Assembly: GCF_900236475.1 (NCBI RefSeq)
Contig: NZ_LT963352.1
Coordinates: 1,922,001 to 1,986,000, forward strand
Source of the DNA: Streptomyces chartreusis NRRL 3882
Lineage (GTDB): Bacteria > Actinomycetota > Actinomycetes > Streptomycetales > Streptomycetaceae
Direction of reading: 5' to 3'
DNA: 64,000 nucleotides
The position numbers and the translations under genes were made by a program. The notes under the pieces were generated by a model that did no database searches, was not told where the DNA came from, and was given only the letters and a program-made list of their open reading frames with translations. Of the stretch, positions 1 through 8,932 are shown in pieces (the stretch's first letter is position 1; each line of letters opens with the position of its first letter).

Positions 1-777
1 GGCGACGTCCGGCACGAGCTGGAGTTCGTCGAGATGATGCGCGCCCAGCGCGCCGCCGCCGTGATCCTGGTCGGCGGCACCGCCGACACGCCCGAGTACC
101 GCGAACGCACCCACCGCATGGCCGACTCCCTCGCCTCGGCCGGTTCCCGCCTGGTCCTCTGCGGCCGACCACCGCTGGACCCCGGTGCCCCGGTGACGGT
201 CATCGAGTACGACAACGAGGGCGGGGCCTACACCCTGGTCGCCCACGTCCTCGCCCAGGGCCACCGCAGGGTGCTGTTCCTCGGCGGCCGGGCGGACCAC
301 ACCACGGCGCTGGGCCGCGAACGCGGTTATCTCGCGGCCCACCGGGCCCGGGGCCTGACCCCCGACCCGTCCCTCCTCCTGCACGGCGACTTCACCCGCG
401 ACGCGGGCCACCGCCTCATGCAGCAGGCCCTCAAGGACGGCCTCGACTTCACGGCCGTCGTGGCCGCCACCGACATGGTCGCGGCGGGCGCCCTCACCGC
501 CCTGCACGAGGCGGGCCTGACCGTCCCCGGCGACGTCTCCCTCGCGGGCTACGACGACATCTCCTTCGCCCGCGACCTGCACCCGGCCCTCACGACGGTC
601 CACGTCCCCTACGAGGAACTCGGCCGCCTCGCCGTCCGCACAGCCCTCGAACACACACCGGGCGCCCCGGACGAACACCTGCTGCTGGGCACCCACGTGG
701 TGGTGCGGGACTCGGTGGGTCCGCCGCCGTCAGTGCCGGCGGAGCGCGCCGGTGCGGCGCAGTCGCCGTACGGCTGA
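1..777 (+). CDS. LacI-family transcriptional regulator, 5' end outside window
   Basis: This is the effector-binding part of a LacI/GalR-type repressor. The reading frame is open from the first base, so the start codon and the DNA-binding helix-turn-helix lie upstream of the window. What is visible is the periplasmic-binding-protein-like sensor fold, with GYDDISFARDLHPALTTVHVPYEELG near the C-terminus, a classic LacI signature. It is strikingly similar to the full-length regulator at 14716-15804: both share YDNEGGAY, the VAAG region and GTHVVVR-SV endings. The two are therefore paralogues bracketing the carbohydrate operon. Its last 48 bp overlap the convergent carboxylesterase gene. A sugar or oligosaccharide ligand is inferred from family and neighbours only. 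Confidence 0.9.
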   Translation, partial: GDVRHELEFVEMMRAQRAAAVILVGGTADTPEYRERTHRMADSLASAGSRLVLCGRPPLDPGAPVTVIEYDNEGGAYTLVAHVLAQGHRRVLFLGGRADHTTALGRERGYLAAHRARGLTPDPSLLLHGDFTRDAGHRLMQQALKDGLDFTAVVAATDMVAAGALTALHEAGLTVPGDVSLAGYDDISFARDLHPALTTVHVPYEELGRLAVRTALEHTPGAPDEHLLLGTHVVVRDSVGPPPSVPAERAGAAQSPYG

Positions 778-2346
778 GCGCAGTTCCGCACTGCGGCTGG
801 GCGAACCGTCGGCAGGGGCCGATGCCGGTGTGGATTCCTCGGGCGGGACGGCGGCGTCGGTCGCGTCGGTCGCCCAGAGGGCGAGTTCGCGGTCCCGGGG
901 GCCGTACGCCGTGTAGGCCAGGCCGTTCTCGGCGTCCGGTGCGCGGTCTCCGAAGATCCGCACCGGGTGCGCCTCGTCCCAGCGCTCCCAGCCCGGGTCG
1001 CCGTCCGTGGCGAAGCGCACCCAGGCGGCGTGCATCTCGTCGGCCAGTTCCTGCGGGGCGCCCTCTCCGGCCAGTTTGCGGGCCTCCGGGACCTCCCCGG
1101 TGTCGAAGACGAAGCCGAGCTCCAGCGCGTGGCAGGAGCCGAGGTCGGGGAGGTTCGAGGGCCAGGCGAACTCGTAGACGTACGACGGTTCCCTACGGGC
1201 GTCGGCCAGGCGGTGCAGGGGCATGCGGAGGAGGTGGTCGGTGACCAGCTGGCCCACGATCTCCGCCGGGCCCGCCTCGGGGTGCAGGGCGCGGTAGCCG
1301 CGCGGGACCTCGCTGCCGCAGTGGCAGCGGGCCATGGCCCCCGCGAGGGCGACTGCTCCGAGGCGGTCGACGCGGTCCAGCAGGCCGCCCGGCACCAGCC
1401 ACAGCCGGTACTCGTCGCGGGTCCAGCCCAGCAGCAGTTCGACGCCCGGGGCGGCGCCGCCCTCGGTGAGGGCCTCCAGGGGGTCGCGCGGGACGGTGTC
1501 GCCGTCGATGACGATGCCGAAGGCGGGGCCGCCGACCACCGGGCTGCTGAGCCTGCCCACCTCGGCCTGGGTGTGCAGCAGGAGGTCGCGGTCGACGGCG
1601 GCGAAGGCCTCGGCGGTGGCGGGGATCTTCAGCCGGGAGGCCATGCGGCGCACCATCCGCCGTACCTTGGCCCGCTCGGACGCCTCCGGCGGCCCGCTCT
1701 GGAGGACCGCCCGCCGCACCAGCCCCTGCGTCTGCGGGGCGGCGATGAGGGCGCCGATGCTGATCGCCCCGGCGGACTGACCGAAGAGAGTGATGCGGCC
1801 CGGGTCGCCACCGAAGGCCTCGATGGCCTCGTGCACCCAGGTCAGGGCGGCGATCTGGTCGCGCAGGCCGGGGTTCGGGGGCGTGTCCGGGAACAGTCCG
1901 TAGCCTTCGACTCCCAGTCGGTAGTTGACCGAGACGCACACCACGCCGTCGCGGGCGAAGGCATGGCCGTCGTAGACGGGGACGGCGGACGAACCCCTGG
2001 TGAGGGCGCCGCCGTGCAGCCAGAGAAGGACGGGGAGCCGGGCCCCGGGGTCCGGCTCCGGGGTCCAGATGTTGAGGTTGAGGCAGTCGTCGCCCGGCAC
2101 GACCGGGTCGGACAGGTAGTGCGCGAAGGCCTCGGAGTACGGGGGCTTCGGCGGGGTGGGGCCGAAGGCACCGGCGTCGTGTACGCCGTCCCAGGGCGGG
2201 AGGGGCACGGGCGGGCGGAAGCGGCGGGGACCGAAGGGGGGCGCGGCGTACGGGATGCCGCGGAAGACCGCGACTCCCCGCTCGTACCGGCCGCGTACGG
2301 CCCCGTACGGGCTCCTGACCACGGGATCCGTCCGGCCTGCCGTCAT
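730..2346 (-). CDS. Type-B carboxylesterase (alpha/beta hydrolase)
   Basis: A 538-residue carboxylesterase of the cholinesterase/type-B family, which hydrolyses carboxylic esters. The triad is readable: nucleophile Ser at about residue 191 in GQSAG, Glu at about 312 in TRDEY, and His at about 406 in CHALELGFVF. The oxyanion-hole motif LWLHGGAL and the N-terminal FRGIPYA signature are also present. An ATG at 2346 is preferred over an in-frame ATG 18 codons upstream because the family's usual N-terminus begins just after it. No signal peptide is evident, so the protein is probably cytoplasmic. It is the last gene of the minus-strand run, 123 bp after an alginate-lyase-like gene. A role in removing acetyl or methyl esters from imported uronides is an inference. 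Confidence 0.88.
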   Translation of the reverse strand: MTAGRTDPVVRSPYGAVRGRYERGVAVFRGIPYAAPPFGPRRFRPPVPLPPWDGVHDAGAFGPTPPKPPYSEAFAHYLSDPVVPGDDCLNLNIWTPEPDPGARLPVLLWLHGGALTRGSSAVPVYDGHAFARDGVVCVSVNYRLGVEGYGLFPDTPPNPGLRDQIAALTWVHEAIEAFGGDPGRITLFGQSAGAISIGALIAAPQTQGLVRRAVLQSGPPEASERAKVRRMVRRMASRLKIPATAEAFAAVDRDLLLHTQAEVGRLSSPVVGGPAFGIVIDGDTVPRDPLEALTEGGAAPGVELLLGWTRDEYRLWLVPGGLLDRVDRLGAVALAGAMARCHCGSEVPRGYRALHPEAGPAEIVGQLVTDHLLRMPLHRLADARREPSYVYEFAWPSNLPDLGSCHALELGFVFDTGEVPEARKLAGEGAPQELADEMHAAWVRFATDGDPGWERWDEAHPVRIFGDRAPDAENGLAYTAYGPRDRELALWATDATDAAVPPEESTPASAPADGSPSRSAELRSAVRRLRRTGALRRH

Positions 2347-2469
2347 ACGCCCACCAGCCCTTCGCCGCGCTCGTGCACCGGGAACACCAGAGCACCACAT
2401 CGCCCATCGGTATTCCGGTGCACGAGCCGGCTTGACCGCTATTTGGCGGACTCTTGGGCAGCGGACACG

Positions 2470-3717
2470 CTATTTGGCGTACATCAGGGTGCCGAAGCCG
2501 AGCTGGTCGAAGCCGCCGCTGGTGGTGCCGTAGTCGCCTCCTCCGCCCTCGGGGGCGACGGAGAAGCACATCTGGGCGATGTACTTGTCGTCGAGGAGCA
2601 GGCGCCGCCCGTAGTGGTAGTGGAGCATCGCCCACACCGGGCGGACCTGGCCGCGGGACCCGGAGCCGATCACGGTCTGTGACTGCTGGGAGCAGTTCTG
2701 GCCGCTGCCCCACGTGTAGGTCGTGTAGGGCACGTTCATGTTCAGGTTGTACTTGGCGACGTACTGGGCGGCCTTCATGAAGCGGCGGCCGTCGTAGGAG
2801 TAGAGGTCGTCGCCCTGGTTCCACGCCATCTCGCAGAGGGCGCCCATCTGCCCCATGCCCATGACGGTGTGGCCCTGGTCGCGGCCGGACTCCTGCCACT
2901 GGCCGAGGTCGTAGCCCTCGACGCCCGAGTACAGGAACGGCACCGCCCGCTGGATCTGGCCGTTGCCGCCGCCGCTCTTGAAGTAGGTGACGGCCTGGTC
3001 GTACTTGGCGCCGTCGTCGCACAGGATCCCGATGGCCATGATCGAGGCCATGTTGCACAGGTCCCAGTTGGCCCAGTAGTTGGTGATGCAGGCGTCGTTG
3101 TGCTCGCGGAGGAACCGGTCGTTCAGCGGGTAGAAGACGTTGAGCATCATCGTCTTGAACCGGCCCAGGTCGAACCCGGCGTAGCCGCGCATGAGCTCGG
3201 CGACGTTCGCGAACTGCCAGCCGTAGAGGCCGGCGGCCAGGTACCGGTCGGCGTTTCCGGTGATGCTGGTGAGCGTGGCCGACCAGGCGTTGAGGATGCG
3301 CACCGCGCAGTCGGCGTTCGCGGCGGTGCCTCCCACGTGCCAGCGCAGCGCGTTCTGGTAGGCGGCGTGGATGTCGTTGTAGAGCTGGGGGTAGTTCTCG
3401 CCGGTGCCGCCGCGGATGATCGTGGCGGTGGGGCGGGGCGTCCAGGTGGACACCGAGTGGGAGTTGGCGGTCAGCCTGCGCCAGCCGGAGGCCCACGGGT
3501 CGTCGCCCGCGGCGACCCTGACCTTGGCGCGGTTGATGTCGCCGGCGTTGTGCAGCATGCCGGGGTGGGTGAAGGTCGCCGGGGCCGCGTCCGCCGTGGT
3601 GGCGGTGGCGGTGGCGCCGAGGGCGAGGGCCGCGGTGAGGCCGCCGGCGGTCTTGAGCAGACCGCGGCGGCTCACCCGGCCGCCCTCGTGGTGCGCGTGG
3701 GGGGACGTGCGGCTCAT
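2470..3717 (-). CDS. Secreted alginate-lyase-fold protein (Tat signal)
   Basis: A 415-residue exported enzyme with an alginate-lyase-type alpha/alpha-toroid domain at roughly residues 48-330. The N-terminus carries a twin-arginine signal (SRRGLLK at about 16-22, then an Ala-rich stretch ending near ADAAP). The motifs FTHPGMLHNAGDI, ILNAWSATL, NWDLCNMASIMAIG and ESGRDQGHT recur almost word for word in the larger neighbouring protein (3744-7085), so the two catalytic domains are paralogous. The ATG at 3717 is chosen because a GGGAG ribosome site sits 8 nt upstream; that site would overlap the alternative ATG at 3732. The family cleaves uronic-acid polysaccharides by beta-elimination, but the actual substrate here cannot be read from sequence. 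Confidence 0.85.
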   Translation of the reverse strand: MSRTSPHAHHEGGRVSRRGLLKTAGGLTAALALGATATATTADAAPATFTHPGMLHNAGDINRAKVRVAAGDDPWASGWRRLTANSHSVSTWTPRPTATIIRGGTGENYPQLYNDIHAAYQNALRWHVGGTAANADCAVRILNAWSATLTSITGNADRYLAAGLYGWQFANVAELMRGYAGFDLGRFKTMMLNVFYPLNDRFLREHNDACITNYWANWDLCNMASIMAIGILCDDGAKYDQAVTYFKSGGGNGQIQRAVPFLYSGVEGYDLGQWQESGRDQGHTVMGMGQMGALCEMAWNQGDDLYSYDGRRFMKAAQYVAKYNLNMNVPYTTYTWGSGQNCSQQSQTVIGSGSRGQVRPVWAMLHYHYGRRLLLDDKYIAQMCFSVAPEGGGGDYGTTSGGFDQLGFGTLMYAK

Positions 3718-3743
3718 GTGGGGGTCTCCCATCCGTGGCGGGA

Positions 3744-6700
3744 TTACATGGAGGTGATGCTCACCTCGTCGAACTCGGTGGTGCTGCGGGCCAGGGGGTC
3801 GCGGGAGCAGACCACGAGGCCCACGTAGTAGGGGGCGTCACCGAAGCCGGGGATGTCTCCTTCGGCGAGGGGGGTCCAGGTGGCGCCGTCGTCGGACGAG
3901 ACGGATGCGGTGAAGTGCGTCCCGGTGCGCTTCAGCCGCAGCAGGCAGGGGGCGGTGACCGCCGCGTTGCCCGTGAACGTGGACTTGCCGGCGACGGTCG
4001 GGCGCAGCATCAGCTGGGCGCTCGTGCCGCCGGTGACGATCGTCCCGGCCGCCTGGTCGAACGGCGACAGGGACTTGGCCATGAGCAGGCCGACCCGGTC
4101 GCCGGTGGCACCGGCGCGGGAGACCAGACGGGTGGTGACCTGGCAGTCACCGGTGACGGGCCGTCGTACGAACTGGCCGGTCATGCCCTGGTTGTTGACG
4201 GTGAGGTCGGTTCCGGCGCCCCGCACCACGAAGGTCCCGTCCTCGTGGGCGGTGCTGCCGGGGGTCCGGACGGCGACCACGCCGAGGGTGCCGTAGGCGC
4301 GGTCGTCGAGGACGACGTCGCCGAGGTCGCCGTAGGTCCAGGGCGCGGGCGGCGGGGTGCCGACCGTGAGGGTGAGGGTGCCGGCGGCGTCTCCGGCGGC
4401 GTTGCCCGCGGTGATGGTGACCTTGAACTCGCCCGTCCGGGTGGGCGTTCCGGAGATCAGGCCGGTGCGCTTGTCGACGCGCAGGCCGTCGGGCAGCCCG
4501 TCCGCGGCGAACCGTATCGGTTCGTGGGAGGCGCGCAGGAGGTGCTTGAAGGGCACGCCCTTGTTGGCGAAGGTGGTGGTGGCGGAGGTGAGTCGCGGCT
4601 TGGAAGGCGTCGGCATCGTCGACGTGGCGGACTCCGACAGGGGGCCGCGTCCGGCGCAGTTGGTCTTGGCGACGGCGTAGTGGTACGTCGTGCCGGGGGT
4701 GCCGGTGGCGTCGGCGTACCGGAGGCGGGTGCCGAAGCCGACCGCGCCGATGCCGGTGGCGATCGTCTCGTAGGGGCCGTCGGCCGCGGTGGCGCGCAGC
4801 ACCCTGTAGCGGGCCGAGAGGTCCGGGTCGGTCCAGGCCAGCTCGACCGCGTCGGCGCCCGCGGTGGCCCGCAGGTCGCCGGCGGGCAGGGCGGGGCGGG
4901 GCACGGACCAGACCTCGCCGGCGGTCCGGGAGACGACGCTGACGTTGTCGAAGGCGCCGGTGCCGGTCTCGGCGTAGTCCTCGTCGACGCCGAGGCAGGA
5001 GGTGAGGCTGAGACCGACGTAGGCGGTGTTTCCCAACTCGACATCGCTGGAGCCGACTTCGGTCCAGCGGATGCCGTCCGGGGAGATGGCGCCGGTGCAG
5101 CGGTCGCCGCGGCGGGTCACACGGACCCAGTACGGCATGCGCAGCCGGTAGCCGTCGCCCGCGCCCTCGACGTACGGGGCCGTCAGCGGGGTCGCCGACT
5201 CGGGCAGGGCGCCGAGGGAGGAGATCGGGAAGGCGGCGCTCGTCGTGATCGACTGCTGCTGGGAGGGCGGCACGGGTGTGCTGCCGGTGCCCTTGACGGC
5301 GGCTCCCGCCTTCGGCCGTACGGACCACACGCCGCTCCAGGTGTGCAGGGGCAGGCCCTGGATCAGCATGGCGGCGTGGGCGGCGTCCGCGTCCAGGCCG
5401 GCCCGTACGGTCACGCCGATCCTGGAGTACTGGGAGCTGAGCGGATACACGATCCGCGCGGTGATCGTGCCGTCGCCGCGCAGCGGCAGGTACGCCAGGC
5501 GGTGGGTGTCGGCGGTGCCGGACGCCTCCAGCACGAACCGCTCGCCGTCGAACACGGCCGAGCCGGGGATCCTCACGTCCCCGACGTCCCGCGTCGCCCA
5601 GGGGTCGGGCAGCCCGGGGACCGCCGCCGCCCAGGCGGAACGGGTACTGGTGCCCTGGGAGTTGGTGGCCGTGACCGTGTAGTAGGAGGGCCTGCCCGGG
5701 CGGGCGTCACGGTCGGTGTACTCCGGCTTGTCGAGGCCCGTCGCGATCGTCTCGTACGGACCGTCGGCGCCGGTGGCCCGCAGGACCGTGTACGACTCGG
5801 CCCACGCCGACGGCAGCCAGGCCACGGTGACGGACTTGTCGCCGCCCACCGCCGTGACACCGGCCGGAGCCGTGGGCTCGGCTGCGGCGGGGGGCTTCGT
5901 GCCGGCGAAGGTGAGGGTGCCCCAGCTCGGCAGGTCGTCGTTGCTGCCCTCGACGACCCGGGCGCCGCCCGTGCCGCGGAAGACGGCCGCCTTGGTGTAG
6001 GGGGTGTCGAGGCCCCGGACGCCCGCGTAGTGCGCGTAGGCCATCTCGTAGATCGGGGGCAGGTTTCCGCGCCCGACGGCGGAGACGGACGTCTTGATGT
6101 ACTTGCCGGTGCGGTCCAGGTCGGGGACGAACGGTACGTCCCCGCCGAGGTTGTAGCGGGCGGCGTACTCGACGTTCTTCAGCAGCCGGTTGTCGTCGAA
6201 GGCGTACAGGTCGACGCCCTGGTTCCAGGCGACCTGCGCGGCGTCCGCGAGCAGGCCGACGGCGAGCTGTTCGTGGCCCTGGTCGCGGCCGGACTCCTGG
6301 CCCTGTCCCGCCTCGGTGACGATGCGGTGCGGGACGCTGCCGTTGCCCGCGCCGGTGGCGGCGAAGCGCAGTGCGTCCTCGAAGAGGGTGGGCTCCTCGC
6401 AGAACACTCCGATGGCCAGGACGGACTGAATGGACGTCAGGTCCCAGTTGCCGTTGGCGTAGAGCATGTAGCCGGAGACGGCCGGGTACCACACGTGCAG
6501 GAAGGACTCCTCGCAGCGCGCGACGTCCTCCTTGGCCCAGCCGTCGTAGCCGCTGTGCCGCAGCAGTTCGGCGGCGTTGACGAACTTGAAGGCCTGGAGC
6601 CCGGCGCCGAGCGGGCCGTCGGCCCCGGTGACGGCCGTCAGGGACGCCGACCAGGCGTTGAGGATGTCGCGGGACTTGTCGGCGTACGCCCTCTCCCCCG

Positions 6701-7085
6701 TGACGCACCACATCAGCGCGGTCTGGTAGGCGGCCGCCGAGTCGGCGACGGCCTGGTTCTGGAAGTTGGTGGGGCCGCGGCCCCAGGAGGTGATCTGGCC
6801 GGTGTTCTGGACGGCATACGTCGCCTTCGAGCGCGCGTGGGCGGCGAGGGCGAGGTAGCCGTCGTAGACCGGGGATTCCTTCGCGGCGACCGCGGCCTTC
6901 ATCCGGGCCAGGTCGTCGGCGCTGTGCAGCAGTCCGGGGTGCGTGAAGGCGCGGAGCCGGGTCTTGTCGTCCTGGGCCCACGCCGCTGCGCCGGCGGCGG
7001 ACAGCAGTCCGCCGCCGGCCGCGACCACGAGCCCTGCCGCACCGAGGAAGGACCGTCGGCTGAAAGGATGCACGGGTGACTCCAT
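3744..7085 (-). CDS. Large secreted multidomain alginate-lyase-fold protein
   Basis: A 1113-residue exported protein. A Tat signal (SRRSFLG at about 9-15) is followed by an alginate-lyase-type domain (about 45-390). Next come a fibronectin-III module (about 405-490), a concanavalin-like beta-sandwich (about 495-735), a second Fn3 (about 740-825), a putative-Ig He_PIG-like module (about 830-920, LPDGLRVDKRTGLISGTP) and a second beta-sandwich (about 925-1113). The catalytic region repeats motifs of the downstream gene: FTHPGLLHSADDL, ILNAWSASL, NWDLTSIQSVLAIG and ESGRDQGHEQ. The appended modules probably bind carbohydrate or act as spacers on insoluble polymer. It sits 19 bp from the glycosidase upstream and 26 bp from the shorter lyase downstream. 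Domain borders are estimates. Confidence 0.87.
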   Translation of the reverse strand: MESPVHPFSRRSFLGAAGLVVAAGGGLLSAAGAAAWAQDDKTRLRAFTHPGLLHSADDLARMKAAVAAKESPVYDGYLALAAHARSKATYAVQNTGQITSWGRGPTNFQNQAVADSAAAYQTALMWCVTGERAYADKSRDILNAWSASLTAVTGADGPLGAGLQAFKFVNAAELLRHSGYDGWAKEDVARCEESFLHVWYPAVSGYMLYANGNWDLTSIQSVLAIGVFCEEPTLFEDALRFAATGAGNGSVPHRIVTEAGQGQESGRDQGHEQLAVGLLADAAQVAWNQGVDLYAFDDNRLLKNVEYAARYNLGGDVPFVPDLDRTGKYIKTSVSAVGRGNLPPIYEMAYAHYAGVRGLDTPYTKAAVFRGTGGARVVEGSNDDLPSWGTLTFAGTKPPAAAEPTAPAGVTAVGGDKSVTVAWLPSAWAESYTVLRATGADGPYETIATGLDKPEYTDRDARPGRPSYYTVTATNSQGTSTRSAWAAAVPGLPDPWATRDVGDVRIPGSAVFDGERFVLEASGTADTHRLAYLPLRGDGTITARIVYPLSSQYSRIGVTVRAGLDADAAHAAMLIQGLPLHTWSGVWSVRPKAGAAVKGTGSTPVPPSQQQSITTSAAFPISSLGALPESATPLTAPYVEGAGDGYRLRMPYWVRVTRRGDRCTGAISPDGIRWTEVGSSDVELGNTAYVGLSLTSCLGVDEDYAETGTGAFDNVSVVSRTAGEVWSVPRPALPAGDLRATAGADAVELAWTDPDLSARYRVLRATAADGPYETIATGIGAVGFGTRLRYADATGTPGTTYHYAVAKTNCAGRGPLSESATSTMPTPSKPRLTSATTTFANKGVPFKHLLRASHEPIRFAADGLPDGLRVDKRTGLISGTPTRTGEFKVTITAGNAAGDAAGTLTLTVGTPPPAPWTYGDLGDVVLDDRAYGTLGVVAVRTPGSTAHEDGTFVVRGAGTDLTVNNQGMTGQFVRRPVTGDCQVTTRLVSRAGATGDRVGLLMAKSLSPFDQAAGTIVTGGTSAQLMLRPTVAGKSTFTGNAAVTAPCLLRLKRTGTHFTASVSSDDGATWTPLAEGDIPGFGDAPYYVGLVVCSRDPLARSTTEFDEVSITSM

Positions 7086-7104
7086 GGTTCTGAAAAGGGC
7101 CGCG

Positions 7105-8889
7105 TCACGCGTGCTGGACGCTGAGCGTGAGGGTCTGCGTCGCGGTGCCCACGCTGTTGGTGGCCGAGACGGTGACCGTGAAGGTGCCGACGTTGTCCTC
7201 GGCGGTACCGGAGATCAGACCGGTGGCGGTGTCGATGTCCAGGCCCTTCGGCAGCCCGTCGGCGTTGAACGACGTCGGCAGCTCGCCGGCCGTGATCAGG
7301 TAGTTGAAGACCTGGTTCTTGGTGGCCGTGGCCTTGTCGGCGCTGGTGATCGCGGGCTTGTCGGTGGACGTGGCCTCGGTGGAGTTCAGGAACCGGGGGT
7401 TGATCACGTGCTCGTTGGCGTACGCCGGCATCATGTCGGTGAACTTGTACCAGCCCGGCTTCTTCATCCCGTTGCCGATGAACTTGCCGTTGATGACGAG
7501 GTTCTGGAACGTCACGTTCTTGATGGCGTGGTCCGCGTCGTAGCCGACCATGACGGACGGGTTGGCGTGCGTCCCGGTGTAGGTCATGTTCCGGATGTAC
7601 ACGCCGTCGATGCCCCGCCCGACGGAGGTGTTGTACGACTTGTTGAACATGACCCGCATGTTGATCAGCTGGCCCCAGCGGAAGTCCTCCACCCGGATGT
7701 CCTGGGCGCGGACGTTGCGCAGCAGGTTGCTGTCGCCGGGGTTGAGCGCGATGCAGCCTTGGTAGTCCATCTGCGGTTCGCGGTGGTCCAGGACGTCGAT
7801 GTTGCTGAAGACGAGGTTCTCGATGGTCTCCGGCTTGTCGGTGTTGCCGTGCGTGCCGACGTTGATCGGGTGCGCCACGTCCGCCCAGAGGGTGGAGTTG
7901 CGGACGGTGATGTTGCGGCAGTCGCCGTAGTACTCCCAGCGGTGGGCGTAGATCGCGATGCAGTCGTCGGAGTTGCGCATCCAGACGCCGTCGATGAGGA
8001 CGTCCTCGCTGGAGAAGACGTCGATGCCGTCACCCCACTGGCCGTGGCTGTAGGAGTGCAGGTTGCGGACGGTGACCTGCTTCGACTGGCCGACGGTGAC
8101 CGAGTAGCCGCTGCTCGGGTTGAGCACCATGATGCCGTCGATCTCGATGTTCTTCGAGTACTCGACCAGGATGCCGTTCGCCGTGTTGTACAGCACGCCG
8201 CGGCCGATGATCCGGGCGTTCTCCACCTCGTGGAACTCCACCCGGGAGGTCAGCACCGCGCCGCCGGCCAGGTAGAGCGTCTTGCCGCTGGGCACCTTCA
8301 CCACGTTGTCGGTGGTCTTGTGCAGGCCGGGGCCGAAGTAGATGACGTCGGGGTCGTCGGGGCCGGGCGCGTTCGACTCGATCGGGTTGGCGTGCAGTTG
8401 CAGGTTGTTGAAGAGGTCGCCGTCGATCTCGATGGAGAGGTTGCGCGGCTCGGTGAGGGTGAAGGTCACCGTGGCGCCGTCCACCGTGAACGGGATGTCG
8501 TAGGACAGCGGGCGGATCCGCGCGGTGCCGATGGTGCCCTTGGAGGAGGTGACGGCGACCTCGACGGTGCCCTTGAAGTCGAACGTGGCGACGGAGGAGT
8601 TGAAGACCGGGCCGCTGCCGGTGTTCGCGTCGATCTGCTTCGCTCTGGCGCGGTAGACGGGCACCGTCCGCCATTCCCCGCCCGGCGTACGGGCCTTGAC
8701 GGAGTAGCTCGAGTTGGTGGGGACCCCGCTCGGGATGGGGTAGACCACCAGCTTGTTCGTCGATGCGGGTCCGTCCGCCGCTCGTGCGGCGCCGGTTGCC
8801 GCTCCGATCAGTGAGTAGGCGGCGACGGTGGCACCCGCGGCCTGGAGAACGGTGCGCCGGGACAGGCCGGTGCTCAGGGCGTCGTTCAT
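7105..8889 (-). CDS. Secreted parallel beta-helix glycosidase (GH28/GH49-like) with Ig-like tail
   Basis: A 594-residue secreted protein. It has an Arg-containing N-terminus (SRRTVLQAAG, Tat-like), a beta-sandwich region, then a right-handed parallel beta-helix with many short repeats typical of polygalacturonases, dextranases and isopullulanases. Acidic motifs GDGIDVF and SDDCIAIY lie on successive helix coils, matching the NTDGID and GDDC catalytic layout of GH28-like enzymes. A C-terminal He_PIG-like Ig module (LPKGLDIDTATGLISGT) closely resembles the one in the neighbouring 1113-residue lyase. It starts 43 bp after the permease gene, so it is probably co-transcribed with the importer. Whether it cuts polygalacturonide, rhamnogalacturonide or a glucan is undecided. 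Confidence 0.85.
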   Translation of the reverse strand: MNDALSTGLSRRTVLQAAGATVAAYSLIGAATGAARAADGPASTNKLVVYPIPSGVPTNSSYSVKARTPGGEWRTVPVYRARAKQIDANTGSGPVFNSSVATFDFKGTVEVAVTSSKGTIGTARIRPLSYDIPFTVDGATVTFTLTEPRNLSIEIDGDLFNNLQLHANPIESNAPGPDDPDVIYFGPGLHKTTDNVVKVPSGKTLYLAGGAVLTSRVEFHEVENARIIGRGVLYNTANGILVEYSKNIEIDGIMVLNPSSGYSVTVGQSKQVTVRNLHSYSHGQWGDGIDVFSSEDVLIDGVWMRNSDDCIAIYAHRWEYYGDCRNITVRNSTLWADVAHPINVGTHGNTDKPETIENLVFSNIDVLDHREPQMDYQGCIALNPGDSNLLRNVRAQDIRVEDFRWGQLINMRVMFNKSYNTSVGRGIDGVYIRNMTYTGTHANPSVMVGYDADHAIKNVTFQNLVINGKFIGNGMKKPGWYKFTDMMPAYANEHVINPRFLNSTEATSTDKPAITSADKATATKNQVFNYLITAGELPTSFNADGLPKGLDIDTATGLISGTAEDNVGTFTVTVSATNSVGTATQTLTLSVQHA

Positions 8890-8932
8890 GGAGAAGGTCC
8901 TTCAGTATGAGAGAGGTGAGAGATACAGCAGG

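Noticed and set aside
3735..7079. A 1114-residue open frame on the plus strand
   Set aside because: It mirrors the large lyase gene on the minus strand. Its composition (Gly/Val/Arg/His-rich, no domains) is that of a shadow frame, while the minus frame carries Tat signal and clear domains.
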